NCBI GenBank assembly: GCA_030691985.1
Contig: JAUYDB010000290.1
Coordinates: 1 to 7,534 of the forward strand
Origin: Candidatus Omnitrophota bacterium
GTDB lineage: Bacteria > Omnitrophota > Gorgyraeia > 2-01-FULL-45-10
Direction: 5' to 3'
DNA: 7,534 nt
Shown here piece by piece: positions 5,890 to 7,534 of this stretch. The translations under genes were made by a program, and so were the position numbers. Below the pieces are notes generated by a model, which was not told where the DNA came from, did not search any database, and saw nothing but the letters and a program-made list of their open reading frames with translations. Within the stretch, counting starts at the first letter, position 1; the number at the start of each line of letters is the position of its first letter.

Positions 5890-7377
5890 ATGTTTTTTAA
5901 ATCCATAAGGTTTAAGGTTGTCCTGCTCTACATAATAATCTTGACGATTACTCTCTTGTCGTTCGGAATAATAATATACGGCAGCCTTTACAAATCTCTG
6001 TATGACGATTTTGACGACCTCTTAAGCTCTAAGGCCGAAGGCGTCGTAAATTCGATTAACGCCTACTGGCAGGCGAGGGATGCCGAGGCGGATTACGATA
6101 TGGCGGCCCCGAAAGCGTCGGAAGGCCCGTCCGCGAAAGAATTTATGGCCATCGCGCAGAATTGGGTCGAGGAGAAGCGCAAAGCCCCCGACCCGATGAG
6201 CATATTTGTGCAGATATTGAGCCCCGCCGGCGAGAGGATGATCTCATCAAAGCTTATGCCGCGCATCCCTTCGCTTGACAAAGAAGACATGGAAGACGTT
6301 CTGGCCGGCGAAGAGAGTTTTGACACGGTCAGGGGCGAGACCTTTGACGGCAGGCGGATGAAGTTCAGGATATGCACCAGGCCGGTTACCGAAGATGGCA
6401 GGGTCGTATATATCGCGCAGACCGTCGGGCCGGTAGAGCTGCTTTCGGTCGCGTTGAAAAACTTACGGCTGATATTGTTTGTGATGGTTCCCCTCGCGAT
6501 ATTTTTCGCGGCCATGCCGGGGATGCTGCTTATCAAAATGACGCTGCGCCCTGTTGACAGGATGATAAATACGCTGCGGCGGATAACCGCGGAGAATTTA
6601 AAACTCAAGATTCATATTCCCGATACAAGAGATGAAGTCAGGAGGCTGGCCGATACGTTTAACGATATGATAGAACGGCTTGACCGTTCGTTCTCATCTC
6701 AGCAGAGGTTCATCCGGGAGATATCCCAAGAACTTAAAAGCCCCATGCAGGCCTTTAAGGAAGAGCTTGATACGATGCTTGCGAAGGAGTTCTCGCTCCC
6801 GGAAAGCAGCGCCGTTTTATCGAAGGCCTCGAAAGAGCTGGGCCGATTCTCAAAATTGATAGAAAATCTTTTAACTTTAAGCCGGTTCGACAGTAACCTT
6901 CTGGTGCTCGAGATAAAGAAGGTGAATTTAAGCAGTCTCGTTGAATCTGTTGCCGGTAATATGAGAGCCTTAGCGGGAGAGAAGGGGATCGATCTGTGCC
7001 TGGCATGTTCTGATAAGGTGATCCTGGACGGAGACGAAGCTCAACTGAAGCAGCTTGTGATCAATCTATTGGATAACGCTGTCAAATACACAAAGCGCGG
7101 CGGGAAGATAACGGTTACGGTCTCAAAAGACAATAGGCAGGCTACCGTTGCCGTGAGCGATACGGGGATCGGGATACCGGAAGACGAGACCGATTACATA
7201 TTCGACCGGTTCTACCAGGTGGCCAGGACGCGCAATAACGATTCCGGCGGCTTTGGCCTCGGTTTAAGCAGCGCCAAGTCGATCGTAGAAGAGCACAAAG
7301 GGGCGATCTCGGTTGAAAGCCAGTATGGTAAAGGATCTACATTCATAGTCACTCTTCCGTTATCATATCCCGGGTAA
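5890..7377 (+). CDS. HAMP sensor histidine kinase-like protein lacking the phosphoacceptor histidine
   Basis: 495 residues. TM1 spans about residues 9-30, an extracytoplasmic sensor domain about 31-190, TM2 about 192-214, HAMP about 213-266 (P221, E249), and the dimerisation helix about 266-335. The catalytic ATPase domain covers about 380-492 with every box present: N box N392-x-x-x-N396, G1 DTGIGIP (424-430), F box FDRF (438-441) and G2 GGFGLGL (453-459). The H box reads FIREISQELKSP, so Q280 (codon CAA, 6727-6729) stands where SHELRTP-type kinases have the phosphorylated His. Relatives autophosphorylate on that residue and pass the phosphate to a response regulator; this one should not do so conventionally. 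It may be a pseudokinase, a heterodimer partner, a phosphatase-type regulator, or carry a single-base error (CAA versus CAT/CAC). The start is secure: AGGAGG lies 7 nt upstream. No response regulator gene is in the window. Confidence 0.93.
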   Translation: MFFKSIRFKVVLLYIIILTITLLSFGIIIYGSLYKSLYDDFDDLLSSKAEGVVNSINAYWQARDAEADYDMAAPKASEGPSAKEFMAIAQNWVEEKRKAPDPMSIFVQILSPAGERMISSKLMPRIPSLDKEDMEDVLAGEESFDTVRGETFDGRRMKFRICTRPVTEDGRVVYIAQTVGPVELLSVALKNLRLILFVMVPLAIFFAAMPGMLLIKMTLRPVDRMINTLRRITAENLKLKIHIPDTRDEVRRLADTFNDMIERLDRSFSSQQRFIREISQELKSPMQAFKEELDTMLAKEFSLPESSAVLSKASKELGRFSKLIENLLTLSRFDSNLLVLEIKKVNLSSLVESVAGNMRALAGEKGIDLCLACSDKVILDGDEAQLKQLVINLLDNAVKYTKRGGKITVTVSKDNRQATVAVSDTGIGIPEDETDYIFDRFYQVARTRNNDSGGFGLGLSSAKSIVEEHKGAISVESQYGKGSTFIVTLPLSYPG

Positions 7378-7383
7378 GTTCTG

Positions 7384-7447
7384 GAAATAGGGGGACACAA
7401 TACCTATTCCCCTGCACAAAATCCCAAGGAAATAGGTATTGTGTCCC
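7384..7447. repeat. GTGTCCCC-type repeat, full hairpin copy
   Basis: GGGACACAATACCTATT (7392-7408) and its perfect complement (7431-7447) form a 17-bp stem around a 22-nt loop. The left arm, 7384-7405, is the exact reverse complement of 1148-1169, and 7384-7401 also of 130-147. It begins 6 bp after the kinase stop codon. No T-run follows on the + strand, so a terminator role is not supported. Confidence 0.85.
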
Positions 7448-7474
7448 ATAGCTGTCCAAATTGGCGCAATTTCC

Positions 7475-7534
7475 CCCTCACCTTACTCCTCTCCCCCTAA
7501 AGGGGGAGAGGAAATTATGAGGAAATCCCCTCTC
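7475..7534. repeat. Palindromic interspersed repeat, left half of a double-hairpin element
   Basis: A CCCTCACC-type tail is followed by an 11-bp perfect stem, CCTCTCCCCCT (7488-7498) with AGGGGGAGAGG (7501-7511), and then AAATTATGAGG and the beginning of a second arm. It is the mirror of the element at 1-65, and its last 33 bp repeat the first 33 bp of the window with two mismatches. The stretch from 7448 to 7474 holds nothing recognisable. Confidence 0.8.

Noticed and set aside
6093..6608. Open frame of 171 codons on the minus strand
   Set aside because: It is antisense to the kinase sensor and HAMP regions, whose family match on the + strand is clear.
1..7534. Composite transposon or integrative element
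   Set aside because: Repeats and a tRNA are present, but there is no transposase or integrase gene and no second copy of the tRNA 3' end as an attachment site.

Overview
This 7.5-kb window looks like part of a Gram-negative-type (diderm) bacterial chromosome, probably from an uncultivated lineage. The evidence is an AsmA-like envelope protein, a lipoprotein with a canonical lipobox, a HAMP-type sensor kinase and a tRNA with an encoded CCA end. Roughly balanced GC, heavy use of ATA for isoleucine, and dense short palindromic repeats built on GTGTCCCC and GGGTCTGACCC cores remind me of Omnitrophota-like genomes. That placement is from memory and is only moderately secure.

Layout, all genes on the + strand. 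Positions 1-167 hold repeats only. A six-helix TMEM175/DUF1211-type membrane protein (168-791) is followed by a complete tRNA-Arg(CCG) (842-916). A gene-free, structure-rich stretch (917-1183) carries two tandem hairpins with compensatory stem changes, a long inverted repeat, and a GTGTCCCCC repeat arm ending 14 bp before the next start codon. Next come a large AsmA-like protein (1184-3616), two exported proteins of unknown function likely in one transcript (3684-4250 and 4264-5103), and a small lipoprotein (5180-5608) behind a perfect consensus sigma70-type promoter. A nested double-hairpin repeat (5674-5816) separates these from a sensor histidine-kinase-like gene (5890-7377) that has an extended -10 promoter and a strong ribosome binding site. 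The window closes with two more repeats (7384-7447 and 7475-7534).

The 1184-5608 genes all encode proteins that act in or across the envelope (inner-membrane-anchored AsmA-like, two exported, one lipoprotein), so a shared envelope role is plausible but unproven. The kinase may sense an envelope signal through its roughly 160-residue extracytoplasmic domain. No response regulator gene lies in the window.

The most notable points are: (1) the kinase has all ATP-binding boxes, but glutamine (Q280) sits where the phosphoacceptor histidine should be; (2) at least five short palindromic repeat families occur in 7.5 kb, one of them read in frame as protein inside an exported-protein gene; (3) the hairpin tandem after the tRNA includes an inverted repeat that would pair with the tRNA's own CCA end; (4) both window ends fall inside copies of the same repeat, overlapping by 33 bp. 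I see no CRISPR array, transposase, toxin-antitoxin or recognisable defence system.
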